DNA of 53,171 nucleotides from Clostridia bacterium (GTDB lineage: Bacteria > Bacillota > Clostridia > Christensenellales > Borkfalkiaceae). How positions within the stretch are numbered: the stretch's first letter is position 1; each line of letters starts with the position of its first letter. Location: positions 1 to 53,171 of the forward strand of contig JAFQVL010000003.1 in assembly GCA_017408045.1 (NCBI GenBank), written 5' to 3'. This document shows, one piece after another, positions 7,361 through 15,132 of this stretch. The position numbers and the translations under genes were made by a program. The notes beneath the pieces were generated by a model. It was not told the DNA's origin. It was given only the letters and a program-made list of their open reading frames with translations, and made no database searches.

Positions 7361-7390
7361 AAAAATGCGGAGGTTTTGCCTCCGCATTTT
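7361..7390 (+). terminator. pnp terminator
   Basis: A 12-bp perfect stem (7362-7373 with 7379-7390) with a short T-rich loop. Confidence 0.88.
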
Positions 7391-7402
7391 GTATTTTACA
7401 AA

Positions 7403-7428
7403 AAAACGACGGTTTTTACCGTCGTTTT
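7403..7428 (-). terminator. terminator of the minus-strand membrane protein gene
   Basis: A 10-bp stem (7403-7412 with 7419-7428) with T residues following on both strands. It lies 18 bases beyond the minus-strand stop codon. Confidence 0.8.
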
Positions 7429-7445
7429 AGTTTTTGTCTTTACGG

Positions 7446-8204
7446 CTAAAGCTCTCCGCGTGAAATGCTGTCCATGGTGGCGGTCGTCTTTTGCTTTTTC
7501 GTATAACCCGTGCCGATGTGTTTGCCTTTTTCTTTCGAGCAACCGCAATCTCCGCAATCGCAAGCGTCGCAGCCGTCGCCGTCGGTAATCACCAGCAGGA
7601 CAATCACTCCGATGATGCCCGTTGCTGCAAAGGCGGGAAGAGTGATTGAAGTCCACAACTCGGCAAAATCTTCCGTTTCTATCATCGAGCCTAACGACAA
7701 AAATCCTAACAGAAGAAGAAAAAACAGAAGGAACATACCGTTTTGCGGCAGTTTGGGCAGGAGCGTGGGAACGGCGAAAATCGTCAGCGCAATACAACTT
7801 CCCAGCCAAAGGATATAACATACGACTTGATACCAAATTCGATGCTTTAACGGTTGGACGGTGAACAGTAGCATTAGCAGTACGTAGCAAGCGGAAACGA
7901 GCAACGCCAAAGGCACGAGGGTGTTTAAATAGACGGTGCAGTTCTCGCCTAAAATAAACGCGCCGATTAGCAATCCGCATGCAATCGCAGACATGGGTAG
8001 GGGGAATATGTAAAACTTGGAATGCTTTTCCCTCAAAACGTAAAAGAGAATAGAGGCTATCCAAAGGGCGATGCCTACGCCAAAAGGGATACCCCAATGC
8101 CAATGATAGAGGTTTAACGCGCCTATACCGCAGGAAATGAAAGCAACCGTACATAAGTAGCCCACGATAATTGCAAAGGTATGCCATAACTTTGCGCTGT
8201 TCAT
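7446..8204 (-). CDS. multi-pass membrane protein with Cys-rich C-terminal tail
   Basis: 252 residues, unrecognised. Six or seven hydrophobic segments fill residues 10-205 (for example FAIIVGYLCTVAFISCGIG, ALLVSACYVLLMLLF, MFLLFFLLLLGFLSLG, ATGIIGVIVLLVI). They are followed by a short hydrophilic tail with six residues of Cys in GDGCDACDCGDCGCSK, a likely metal or Fe-S ligand cluster. It is divergent from the glycosyltransferase gene. The start is supported by GGGAGG on the minus strand and by a consensus promoter. The tail may equally be a structural Cys repeat; I assign no function. Confidence 0.7.
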   Translation of the reverse strand: MNSAKLWHTFAIIVGYLCTVAFISCGIGALNLYHWHWGIPFGVGIALWIASILFYVLREKHSKFYIFPLPMSAIACGLLIGAFILGENCTVYLNTLVPLALLVSACYVLLMLLFTVQPLKHRIWYQVVCYILWLGSCIALTIFAVPTLLPKLPQNGMFLLFFLLLLGFLSLGSMIETEDFAELWTSITLPAFAATGIIGVIVLLVITDGDGCDACDCGDCGCSKEKGKHIGTGYTKKQKTTATMDSISRGEL

Positions 8205-8231
8205 TTCTTTGCCTCCCGATTGTTTGAAGAT

Positions 8232-8260
8232 AGTATAGCAGTTTTTAAAAAAAATGTCAA
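8232..8260 (-). promoter_or_regulatory. promoter of the Cys-tail membrane protein gene
   Basis: On the minus strand TTGACA (plus 8255-8260), a 17-bp spacer and TATACT (plus 8232-8237). Confidence 0.8.
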
Positions 8261-8271
8261 GGTGATTTATC

Positions 8272-8300
8272 TTGACAAATAGAGAAAGGGGGCGTATAAT
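8272..8300 (+). promoter_or_regulatory. consensus promoter abutting the glycosyltransferase start
   Basis: TTGACA (8272-8277), a 17-bp spacer and TATAAT (8295-8300): a perfect sigma-A consensus. The ATG at 8307 coincides with the expected transcription start. The -35 boxes of this and the opposite promoter form an inverted repeat, TGTCAAG-N9-CTTGACA (8255-8277). Confidence 0.88.
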
Positions 8301-8306
8301 GAGAGT

Positions 8307-9248
8307 ATGGAAAAATTAACCTTAATCATTCCTTGCTATAATGAGTCGGAGGCTCTGCCGTATTTTTACGAAGAGGTTTGCCGCGTCGGGCAGGAACTTG
8401 ACCGATATGAATTAGAGCTGTTGTTTGTTGACGACGGCAGTAAAGACGATACGCTTTCCGTCATTAAGGGCTTTGCCGAAAAAGACGAGCGTGTAAAATA
8501 CCTCTCCTTTTCGAGAAATTTTGGGAAAGAGGGGGCGATGTACGCAGGCTTTTGCAACGCAAGCGGCGATCTCGTTGCCGTGATGGATGCGGATATGCAA
8601 GATCCGCCTTCCTTGCTGCCCCAGATGCTGCAGCTTTTAGAGGAAGGGGAATACGACAGCGTGGCTACGCGTCGAGTCAACCGCAAGGGTGAACCGAAAA
8701 TCCGTTCCTTCTTCGCGCGTATGTTCTATAAAATTATGGGAAGAATCTCGGATGCGGATATTGTGGACGGCGCGCGTGATTTTCGCCTGATGAAACGCAA
8801 AATGGTGGATGCGATCGTCGCCATGGGGGAAACCAACCGCTTTTCCAAGGGGATTTTCGGTTGGATCGGCTTTAAGACCTACTGGCTGGAATACGAAAAC
8901 GTAGAGCGTGTGGCAGGCGAAACGAAGTGGAGCTTTTGGAAACTGTTTAAGTATTCCTTAGAGGGAATTACCAACTTTTCCGATGCCCCGTTGAAGATTG
9001 CCTCTTGGAGTGGGATTATCCTCACGCTGGTGGCGGCGGTGGCGTTGCTGATCGTGTTTATCCGCGCCCTGTGCGTGGGCGACAGCGTGGCAGGTTGGCC
9101 CTCTACTATCTGTATCATTCTGTTTATCGGTGGCGTACAGTTGTTCTGCTTGGGGATTATCGGGCAGTACATCTCTAAAATCTTCCACGAAACGAAAAAA
9201 CGCCCGATCTACATTTTATCTGAAACCAACAAAAAAGATGCCAAATAA
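8307..9248 (+). CDS. family 2 glycosyltransferase, GtrB/DPM1-like, membrane-bound
   Basis: 313 residues. The N-terminal GT-A domain has LIIPCYNESEALP, the nucleotide-binding VDDGSKDDT and the catalytic DADMQDPP. Two membrane segments at about 232-252 and 268-290 match the GtrB/YkoT-type enzymes that load a sugar onto undecaprenyl phosphate. Donor sugar and acceptor are not determinable. No other glycan gene is nearby, so the pathway is open (lipoteichoic acid or wall glycosylation is possible). There is no leader between promoter and ATG, and the nearest purine-rich stretch (8285-8292) would lie outside the transcript. It stands alone between a divergent promoter and a strong terminator. Confidence 0.9.
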   Translation: MEKLTLIIPCYNESEALPYFYEEVCRVGQELDRYELELLFVDDGSKDDTLSVIKGFAEKDERVKYLSFSRNFGKEGAMYAGFCNASGDLVAVMDADMQDPPSLLPQMLQLLEEGEYDSVATRRVNRKGEPKIRSFFARMFYKIMGRISDADIVDGARDFRLMKRKMVDAIVAMGETNRFSKGIFGWIGFKTYWLEYENVERVAGETKWSFWKLFKYSLEGITNFSDAPLKIASWSGIILTLVAAVALLIVFIRALCVGDSVAGWPSTICIILFIGGVQLFCLGIIGQYISKIFHETKKRPIYILSETNKKDAK

Positions 9249-9275
9249 AAAAATAAACATACCATGTATGCAATG

Positions 9276-9310
9276 AAAAGAGCGAGTACGCAGTTCGTAC
9301 TCGCTCTTTT
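9276..9310. terminator. bidirectional terminator
   Basis: A perfect 15-bp stem (9276-9290 with 9296-9310) with AAAA and TTTT ends, placed between convergent genes; it can serve both strands. Confidence 0.92.
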
Positions 9311-9322
9311 GGTTGCGGTTTC

Positions 9323-9781
9323 TTACAGGGCCTGATATTTTAAGACCATTTGCTTGTAGGTGTCGACGGCGGTTTCGTTGTTGCCTTGGTTGATGTATTC
9401 GATGCAGCGTAAAATCGTCCGGTAGACGTCAGCGAAATACTCCTTAGCGTTTTTGGAACGTTGCATTTTCCTTGCAATCGAAGGCGCAACGGCGTAGTAT
9501 TCCTTGATTAAGGCTCTGCCGTCCTCGGTGCTTGACATATAGCCGTCGCGGAAGGCGCGCAGGGTGGTCAGCTCTTCACAGTTATCCGCTTTGCCCATAT
9601 ACGCTACGCACGCGCTGGTTAAAAAGCAGCCGCCGCCGCTGCTGCTACCGCCGTCGCCATAGGCGTCCTCATAGTGGTCGCACGCGCTGACACCGCTGTC
9701 CATCGAAATATCAAAGTAGGTGCAACGACCTTCGCCGCTGCCATAATCGTCAAAGTAAACACAGTTGCCACATCTTGCCAT
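9323..9781 (-). CDS. CFI-box domain protein with N-terminal Cys motif
   Basis: 152 residues. The N-terminus has CGNC, C20 and C34, a probable small zinc-binding unit. A Gly/Ser linker (about 41-50) leads to GCFLTSACVAYMGKADNCEELTTLR and RALIKEYYAVAPSIA. This is the pattern of the CFI-box-CTERM domain (CFxTSAC, followed by LRxFRD and YY..P), a family of unknown biochemical role. A helical tail ends the protein. It is the last gene of the dnaA-mnmG minus-strand run, 19 bases after mnmG, with a good upstream GGAG. Function unknown. Confidence 0.72.
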   Translation of the reverse strand: MARCGNCVYFDDYGSGEGRCTYFDISMDSGVSACDHYEDAYGDGGSSSGGGCFLTSACVAYMGKADNCEELTTLRAFRDGYMSSTEDGRALIKEYYAVAPSIARKMQRSKNAKEYFADVYRTILRCIEYINQGNNETAVDTYKQMVLKYQAL

Positions 9782-9800
9782 ATTTTTTTCTCCTTTGCTT

Positions 9801-11666
9801 CTATTTTCTTTGCGCTAAATATACCATTAAAACGGAAACGTCCGCAGGGTTGACCCCCGAAATGCGGCTCGCTTGCCCCAAGTTCAAGGGCTTGATTTGG
9901 TTGAGCTTTTCCCGTGCCTCTAACCGCAGCCCCTCAATCTGCATATAGTCGATATCGGTGGGCAGTAGTTTCTCTTCGAGGCGCTTTGCCTTTTCAATCT
10001 GCTCGTAGCCCTGCTTTAAGTATCCCTCGTATTTCACGGTGATTTCCACCGTTTCGAGGACGTCCTTCGTGTATTCCGCAAACAACCCGAAACGTTCGAT
10101 GATGTCGCGCAAGGGTACGGAGCGTTTCATCATCTCCGCGTACGAAATGCCGCTATTTAAGCCGCCAAAGCCGTACTTTTCGAGGAAAGGTTGGGCGATT
10201 TTTGGGGAGAGCCGTTCATTCAGTCGTTCTAAAAGCTCGTTGTAGAGCGCGTATCTGCGTTGATAACGCGCAAAGCGTTCTTCGCTGACCAGCCCCAACT
10301 GATAGCCGATGGGGGTCAAGCGGAAGTCTGCGTTATCTTGCCTCAAGCAAATGCGATGCTCTGCGCGCGAGGTCATCATACGGTAGGGCTCGTCCGTGCC
10401 CTTGATGACGAGGTCGTCGATGAGCACGCCGATATACGCCTCGTCGCGGCGAAGGATAAAGGGGGGCTTGCCTTGCAATTTTAGCGAGGCGTTGAGGCCA
10501 GCCATAAGCCCCTGCGCCGCCGCCTCTTCGTACCCCGAAGTGCCGTTGATTTGTCCTGCGGTGTAGATACCTTCCACCTTCTTAAACTCCAAGGTGGGCA
10601 GTACGTCCAAGGTGTCGATGCAGTCGTATTCTATGGCATAGCCATAGCGCACGATTTGCGCGTTTTCCAAACCGACGACCGAAGTATACATCTGCCGTTG
10701 TACGTCGTGGGGCATGGAAGTAGACAGCCCCTGTACGTACACCTCCAAGGTGTCTGCGCCCTCCGGCTCGATGAAAATTTGGTGGCGCTCCTTGTCCTGA
10801 AAGCGTACCACTTTCGTTTCAATCGACGGGCAATAGCGAGGGCCCGTGGATTGAATCACGCCGTTATACAAGGGAGAACGGTCCAAGTTCTCCATGATGA
10901 TTTCGTGTGTTTTGAGGTTGGTGTAGGTGAGATAGCAGGGACGCTTGTTTTCAGGCGGCGTATCGTTCATAAACGAGAAGGGATAGATATCCGTGTCGCC
11001 GTGTTGGATTTCGCATTTGTCGTAATCGACCGTGCGCCCGTCCAACCTTGCAGGCGTGCCCGTCTTAAACCTACGGACGTGAAAGCCGAGGTCGATGAGG
11101 CTCTGCGTCAAATGGGTCGCTGCGGAAAAGCCGTTCGGTCCTTCCTTTTTCACGACGTCGCCCGTAATCGTTTCGCTGTTGAGATAGACCCCCGTACAAA
11201 GCACGACCGCGCGGCATTGTATGATGCCGCCGTGGTGGGTGGCAACGCCGCAAACCTTGCCGTCTTCGACGAGGATTTCGGTTGCCTCTGCTTGCAAAAT
11301 CTTCAAATTCGGAGTGCTTTCCAGCACCCGTTTCATTTCGGTATGGTAAGCGTTTTTGTCCGATTGCGCGCGCAGACTCTGTACCGCCGCACCCTTGCCA
11401 ACGTTGAGCATACGAATTTGCAAAGCGGTCTTATCTGCCACCAAGCCCATTTCACCGCCCAGCGCGTCAATTTCGCGTACGAGATGTCCCTTTGCCGTGC
11501 CGCCGATGGACGGATTGCAGGGCATAAACCCGATGCTGTCCAAATTCAAGGTTAAAAGGACGGTGTTTTGTCCCGTCCTTGCAAGGGCAAGCGCCGCTTC
11601 ACAGCCTGCGTGCCCTGCGCCAACGACTACGGCGTCAGCGGTATATTCTAAAAAGGTCTTACTCAT
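9801..11666 (-). CDS. mnmG: tRNA uridine-5-carboxymethylaminomethyl synthesis enzyme MnmG (GidA)
   Basis: 621-residue FAD enzyme that works with MnmE to install the cmnm5 group on wobble U34 of tRNA. The FAD-binding GAGHAG (16-21) is followed by the family signatures PCNPSIGGTAKGHLVREIDALGGEMG and TGTPARLDGR. The C-terminal helical domain ends GQASRISGVNPADVSVLMVYL. The length is normal. It starts 7 bases after dnaA on the same strand, so the two are co-transcribed; mnmE is not in the window. Confidence 0.97.
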   Translation of the reverse strand: MSKTFLEYTADAVVVGAGHAGCEAALALARTGQNTVLLTLNLDSIGFMPCNPSIGGTAKGHLVREIDALGGEMGLVADKTALQIRMLNVGKGAAVQSLRAQSDKNAYHTEMKRVLESTPNLKILQAEATEILVEDGKVCGVATHHGGIIQCRAVVLCTGVYLNSETITGDVVKKEGPNGFSAATHLTQSLIDLGFHVRRFKTGTPARLDGRTVDYDKCEIQHGDTDIYPFSFMNDTPPENKRPCYLTYTNLKTHEIIMENLDRSPLYNGVIQSTGPRYCPSIETKVVRFQDKERHQIFIEPEGADTLEVYVQGLSTSMPHDVQRQMYTSVVGLENAQIVRYGYAIEYDCIDTLDVLPTLEFKKVEGIYTAGQINGTSGYEEAAAQGLMAGLNASLKLQGKPPFILRRDEAYIGVLIDDLVIKGTDEPYRMMTSRAEHRICLRQDNADFRLTPIGYQLGLVSEERFARYQRRYALYNELLERLNERLSPKIAQPFLEKYGFGGLNSGISYAEMMKRSVPLRDIIERFGLFAEYTKDVLETVEITVKYEGYLKQGYEQIEKAKRLEEKLLPTDIDYMQIEGLRLEAREKLNQIKPLNLGQASRISGVNPADVSVLMVYLAQRK

Positions 11667-11673
11667 AAAAAAC

Positions 11674-13038
11674 TTATTGCTTTAACAAAATGCTCTTGAT
11701 GTCGTCTACTTCCTTGGCGGTCTTGTCGCTGGTGTTCACCAGCTTTTCCATCTTATCGCGCGCATACATAATGGTGGTGTGATCTCTGCCGCCTAAGATG
11801 TTGCCGATGGAAACCAAGGGCAGGGAGAGCATTTCGCACATGAGGTATGCGCAGATCTGTCTTGCCTTAACGACTTCGGCTTTCTTGCCTTTGCCGAGTA
11901 CGTCCTCTTTTCTCTGCTTATAATAATGGCAAACGGCAGAAAGCATGCGTTCGGGGGTAAGCTCTTCCTTTTCGTCCGGTTCGCGTACCGATTCCGAAAG
12001 CGCGGTCTGCGCCAAAGCGAGGGTGATAGGCTCTTCTTTGAGCTTGCTGGCGAAGATGACCTTCGTCAATCTTCCTTCCAGCGTTCTTACGTCGTGGCCG
12101 GAATCCTTTGCCAAGAACTCCAAAACGTCTTGCGGAATCATCGGGCATTTTCTGTCAGCCGCCTTCTTTTTCAAGATGGCGATTTTCGTTTCTAATTCAG
12201 GGGGTTGAATGTCGGCAATCATACCGCCTGCAAAACGGGTGCGAAGTCGGTCTTCCAAAATCGCCAGTTCCTGCGGATGCTTGTCCGAGGTGAGGACGAT
12301 TTGCTTGTTTTGAGCAGACAGCTCGTTAAAGGTGTGGAAAAATTCCTCTTGCGTGGTCTTCTTGTCCTTCAAGAACTGAATGTCGTCAATCATCAAAACG
12401 TCCACGTTTCTATATCTTTGACGGAAGCGCGCAGAGCTTGCCTGCGAGGACAGGGAGTCGATAAATTCCGTCACAAACTTGTCGCAGGTGGTGTACAGTA
12501 CTTTCTTTTGCGGGGCGTGCTCTGCCATATAGTTGGCGATTGCGTGCATGAGGTGGGTTTTTCCGAGGCCCGATTCCCCGTAGATAAACAGGGGGTTGAA
12601 CATCGCGCCGGGGTTTTCGGCAACCGTTTTTGCCGCCTCGTATACGAGCTTACTGCCAGCGCCTGCAACGAACGAAGAGAAGGTGAAACTCTTATTGATA
12701 GGGCAAGCGTGGTACGCGTCGTCCTCTTCGAGGGCGTCCAAGTTATACACCTTGCTGCCGTTGACGATAATGCGGAAACCAACCAAACCGTAGCCGCCTT
12801 CGTATTTCAAAATGGCGTCCTTGATTTGGGTGGAGTGTTTGCTGATAATCGTCGCCGCCGCGAGGTCCGTCCCTGCGCGCAGCACAAGATGCCTGCCGGA
12901 GATATCCACAGGCTCTAAATCGCGGATAAACGTTTCAAAAGAAATGGGTGTGACCACCTTTTCCAGACGTTCGCAAATCTTCTCCCATACAATTTTCAGT
13001 TGGCTTTTCCCCTCATTCATATTCGTAAACTCTGTCAT
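11674..13038 (-). CDS. dnaA: chromosomal replication initiator DnaA
   Basis: 454 residues. Domain I (about 1-85) and a short linker precede the AAA+ domain: Walker A GESGLGKTH at 154-162, Walker B VLMIDD at 214-219, sensor region with LTSDKHPQELAILEDRLRTRF. Domain IV carries the DnaA signature GGRDHTTIMYARDK (416-429), which recognises the DnaA box. It is the first gene of a minus-strand unit with mnmG. dnaN does not follow it, and recF is divergent rather than downstream, unlike the usual dnaA-dnaN-recF order. GGAAGGA lies just before the start. Confidence 0.97.
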   Translation of the reverse strand: MTEFTNMNEGKSQLKIVWEKICERLEKVVTPISFETFIRDLEPVDISGRHLVLRAGTDLAAATIISKHSTQIKDAILKYEGGYGLVGFRIIVNGSKVYNLDALEEDDAYHACPINKSFTFSSFVAGAGSKLVYEAAKTVAENPGAMFNPLFIYGESGLGKTHLMHAIANYMAEHAPQKKVLYTTCDKFVTEFIDSLSSQASSARFRQRYRNVDVLMIDDIQFLKDKKTTQEEFFHTFNELSAQNKQIVLTSDKHPQELAILEDRLRTRFAGGMIADIQPPELETKIAILKKKAADRKCPMIPQDVLEFLAKDSGHDVRTLEGRLTKVIFASKLKEEPITLALAQTALSESVREPDEKEELTPERMLSAVCHYYKQRKEDVLGKGKKAEVVKARQICAYLMCEMLSLPLVSIGNILGGRDHTTIMYARDKMEKLVNTSDKTAKEVDDIKSILLKQ

Positions 13039-13084
13039 TTTTTCCTTCCTGCCTACTTTTTTTGTCTGTCGTGCCGTTAAATCT

Positions 13085-13119
13085 TTGTCTTTTTTTAAAT
13101 TCTTTGGTATAATTATAAT
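13085..13119. promoter_or_regulatory. AT-rich divergent promoter region between dnaA and recF
   Basis: Plus strand: TTGTCT (13085-13090), a 17-bp spacer and TATAAT (13108-13113), with a second TATAAT at 13114-13119. Because these are near-palindromic, a TATAAT for dnaA also reads on the minus strand (13117 to 13112), with a poor -35. No DnaA box is visible in the 128-bp gap. Confidence 0.5.
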
Positions 13120-13166
13120 ATAAATCGCGACGAAAAGAAAGTGTTTTTGACGGTATTTTTTGAATT

Positions 13167-14264
13167 ATGCTTATAAAAAAATTATTCCTGCAAAATTTCA
13201 GAAACTACGAACGGGAAGAATTCGTCTTCTCGGAGGGGTTGAACGTGCTGTTTGGAAAGAACGGACAGGGCAAAACGAACTGTGCGGAGGCGGTATTTTA
13301 CCTTTGCACGGGCGCTTCGCTGCGCATTCGGCACGACAAGCAACTCATTCGCCTCGGGGAAAGTTCGGCGCGTATCCAGGCAGAGGCGGAAAACCGCTAC
13401 GGAAAGGTGAGTATCTCTGCGGAAATTTTTGAAAACAAGCGAGAGCTGAAAATCAACGGCAGCGCAATCCGCAAAAATGCCGACCTCATGGGCCACGTCA
13501 ACAGCGTATTCTTCTCCCCGGGGGAACTGCGGCTTATCCAAGACGGACCAGACGAACGCCGTCGGTTTATGAACATTTCGATTTCGCAGACTTCGCCAGC
13601 CTATTACACGGCTTTACTTCGCTACAATAAAATTTTAGACCAACGCAACGCGCTTTTGAAAGACAAGGACGGGGCGATGGTGCTGGAAACTTTGCCCGTT
13701 TGGGACGAGCAGCTTTGCAAATACGCCGCCGTCATCATCCAAAAGCGAGTGGAATTTTTGGAAAAGCTTGCCCCCTATGCGCAGGAGCTGCACGCCTATC
13801 TGACGGACGGAAAAGAAAAGCTGACCCTTGCCGCCACTCGAAAGTACGGGGAGGGGGAAGAGGAGATTGCTCAGGCGCTTCTCCGCCGCTTGAAGAACAA
13901 TTACGAGAACGACCTATACCGTGGGTTTACGTCGGTAGGTCCGCACCGCGACGATATTGACTTCTTTATCGGGGAAATGGACGCGAAAGCGTACGCCTCG
14001 CAGGGGCAGACGCGTACGGCGGCGCTCTCCGTTAAACTTGCGGAAGTAGAGATATTTAAACAACTTTCGGGGGAATATCCCGTGCTGATTTTGGACGACG
14101 TGATGAGCGAGCTTGACCTGCCTCGTCGCAAAAAGTTGGTGAAAAAAATCGAGGGCTTGCAGACGATTTTGACCTGCACGCACGCCGAACGGGTACTGTA
14201 CGGCGCAGATGCGAATAAAATTCGTATCGAGGGCGGAAAAATCAAGCAGGAGAAAGGCGTATGA
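13167..14264 (+). CDS. recF: DNA replication and repair protein RecF
   Basis: 365-residue SMC-like ATPase that helps load RecA at gaps in single-stranded DNA. Walker A GKNGQGKT at 30-37, the signature region ASQGQTRTAALSVKLAE and Walker B PVLILDDVMSELD are present; the coiled-coil arm is short, as usual for RecF. LFLQNFRNY is the conserved start. No Shine-Dalgarno sequence is seen before the ATG, so the start rests on homology. It is the first gene of the plus-strand run and overlaps the PHP gene by 4 bases. Confidence 0.95.
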   Translation: MLIKKLFLQNFRNYEREEFVFSEGLNVLFGKNGQGKTNCAEAVFYLCTGASLRIRHDKQLIRLGESSARIQAEAENRYGKVSISAEIFENKRELKINGSAIRKNADLMGHVNSVFFSPGELRLIQDGPDERRRFMNISISQTSPAYYTALLRYNKILDQRNALLKDKDGAMVLETLPVWDEQLCKYAAVIIQKRVEFLEKLAPYAQELHAYLTDGKEKLTLAATRKYGEGEEEIAQALLRRLKNNYENDLYRGFTSVGPHRDDIDFFIGEMDAKAYASQGQTRTAALSVKLAEVEIFKQLSGEYPVLILDDVMSELDLPRRKKLVKKIEGLQTILTCTHAERVLYGADANKIRIEGGKIKQEKGV

Positions 14265-15091
14265 TGCGCGCGGATTTCCACACGCATAGCGTGTATTCGG
14301 ATGGGATTTATACCCCCGACGAGGTCTGCAAAAGGGCGAAGTTTGCGGGCGTAGAGGTGATTTCTATCACCGATCACGATACGATGAACGGCTTGGGAGA
14401 AAAGCGTTCGGCGGCGAAAAAGTACGGCTTGACCTACGTGGACGGTTGGGAGATTTCCGCTTACGAGAACGAGGAACGTATTCACGTTTTGGGCTACGGT
14501 TGTGAACGAAACGAAGTGTATCACGCCTTTATGCAGGCGCGTATAGATGCAGGCTATGCAAGGGCTTGTGAGCGTGTGGAGAAACTCAACGCCTTGGGGA
14601 TTCCCGTGCGGATAGAGGACGTGCTTGCTTGCCAAGCGGACGAAGGCTCTCCGTTGCACACGATGCACGTGGCGCGCGCGACGGCGAAGTACGTAGGGCT
14701 CAGCGCAGGGGAAACGTACGCCAAGTATTTGAATACGGGCAAGGCGGCGGATAGCAGTATCGGCAGACCTACCCCCTATCAAGCCATCGACTGTATTCGC
14801 GCTTGCGGCGGCGTGGCGTTCTTGGCGCACCCCGGAAGAATTCGCTTTGACGAGGCAAAGAAGGAGAGCATAATTGCCTCGCTGAAGGAATACGGCTTGC
14901 ACGGTATAGAATGTTATTATTCGACGCATACTCCCTTGCAGACGGAAACGTATCTTGGCTATGCCAAAAAGTACGGGCTTTGGATTAGTGGCGGTTCAGA
15001 TACCCATTGGGAAGAGGGTTCGTCCCGTAGTATCGGCTCGCCCGTGTTCTATGCGGAAGAGGAGCTGTTGGCGTTGCTGAAAGCACGCTAA
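14261..15091 (+). CDS. PHP-domain phosphoesterase
   Basis: 276 residues with the four PHP metal-binding motifs: DFHTHSVYSDG (His7, His9), ITDHDT (His39-Asp40), AHPGRIRF and GGSDTHW. The length and layout match the YciV/TrpH-like group, which includes 3',5'-nucleoside bisphosphate phosphatase and the Rnm 5'-3' exoribonuclease; which activity applies here cannot be chosen. Two consecutive ATG codons are possible starts. It overlaps recF (ATGA-type junction), so it is translationally coupled. Confidence 0.88.
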   Translation: MMRADFHTHSVYSDGIYTPDEVCKRAKFAGVEVISITDHDTMNGLGEKRSAAKKYGLTYVDGWEISAYENEERIHVLGYGCERNEVYHAFMQARIDAGYARACERVEKLNALGIPVRIEDVLACQADEGSPLHTMHVARATAKYVGLSAGETYAKYLNTGKAADSSIGRPTPYQAIDCIRACGGVAFLAHPGRIRFDEAKKESIIASLKEYGLHGIECYYSTHTPLQTETYLGYAKKYGLWISGGSDTHWEEGSSRSIGSPVFYAEEELLALLKAR

Positions 15092-15132
15092 AAAAACGGC
15101 GTCGTCTACATAATCGTAGATGAGGGGAAGCC

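Noticed and set aside
13039..13166. AT-rich gap between dnaA and recF as the replication origin
   Set aside because: No DnaA box close to TTATCCACA was found on either strand, and the gap is only 128 bp. Divergent genes alone are not enough; whole-chromosome skew is needed.
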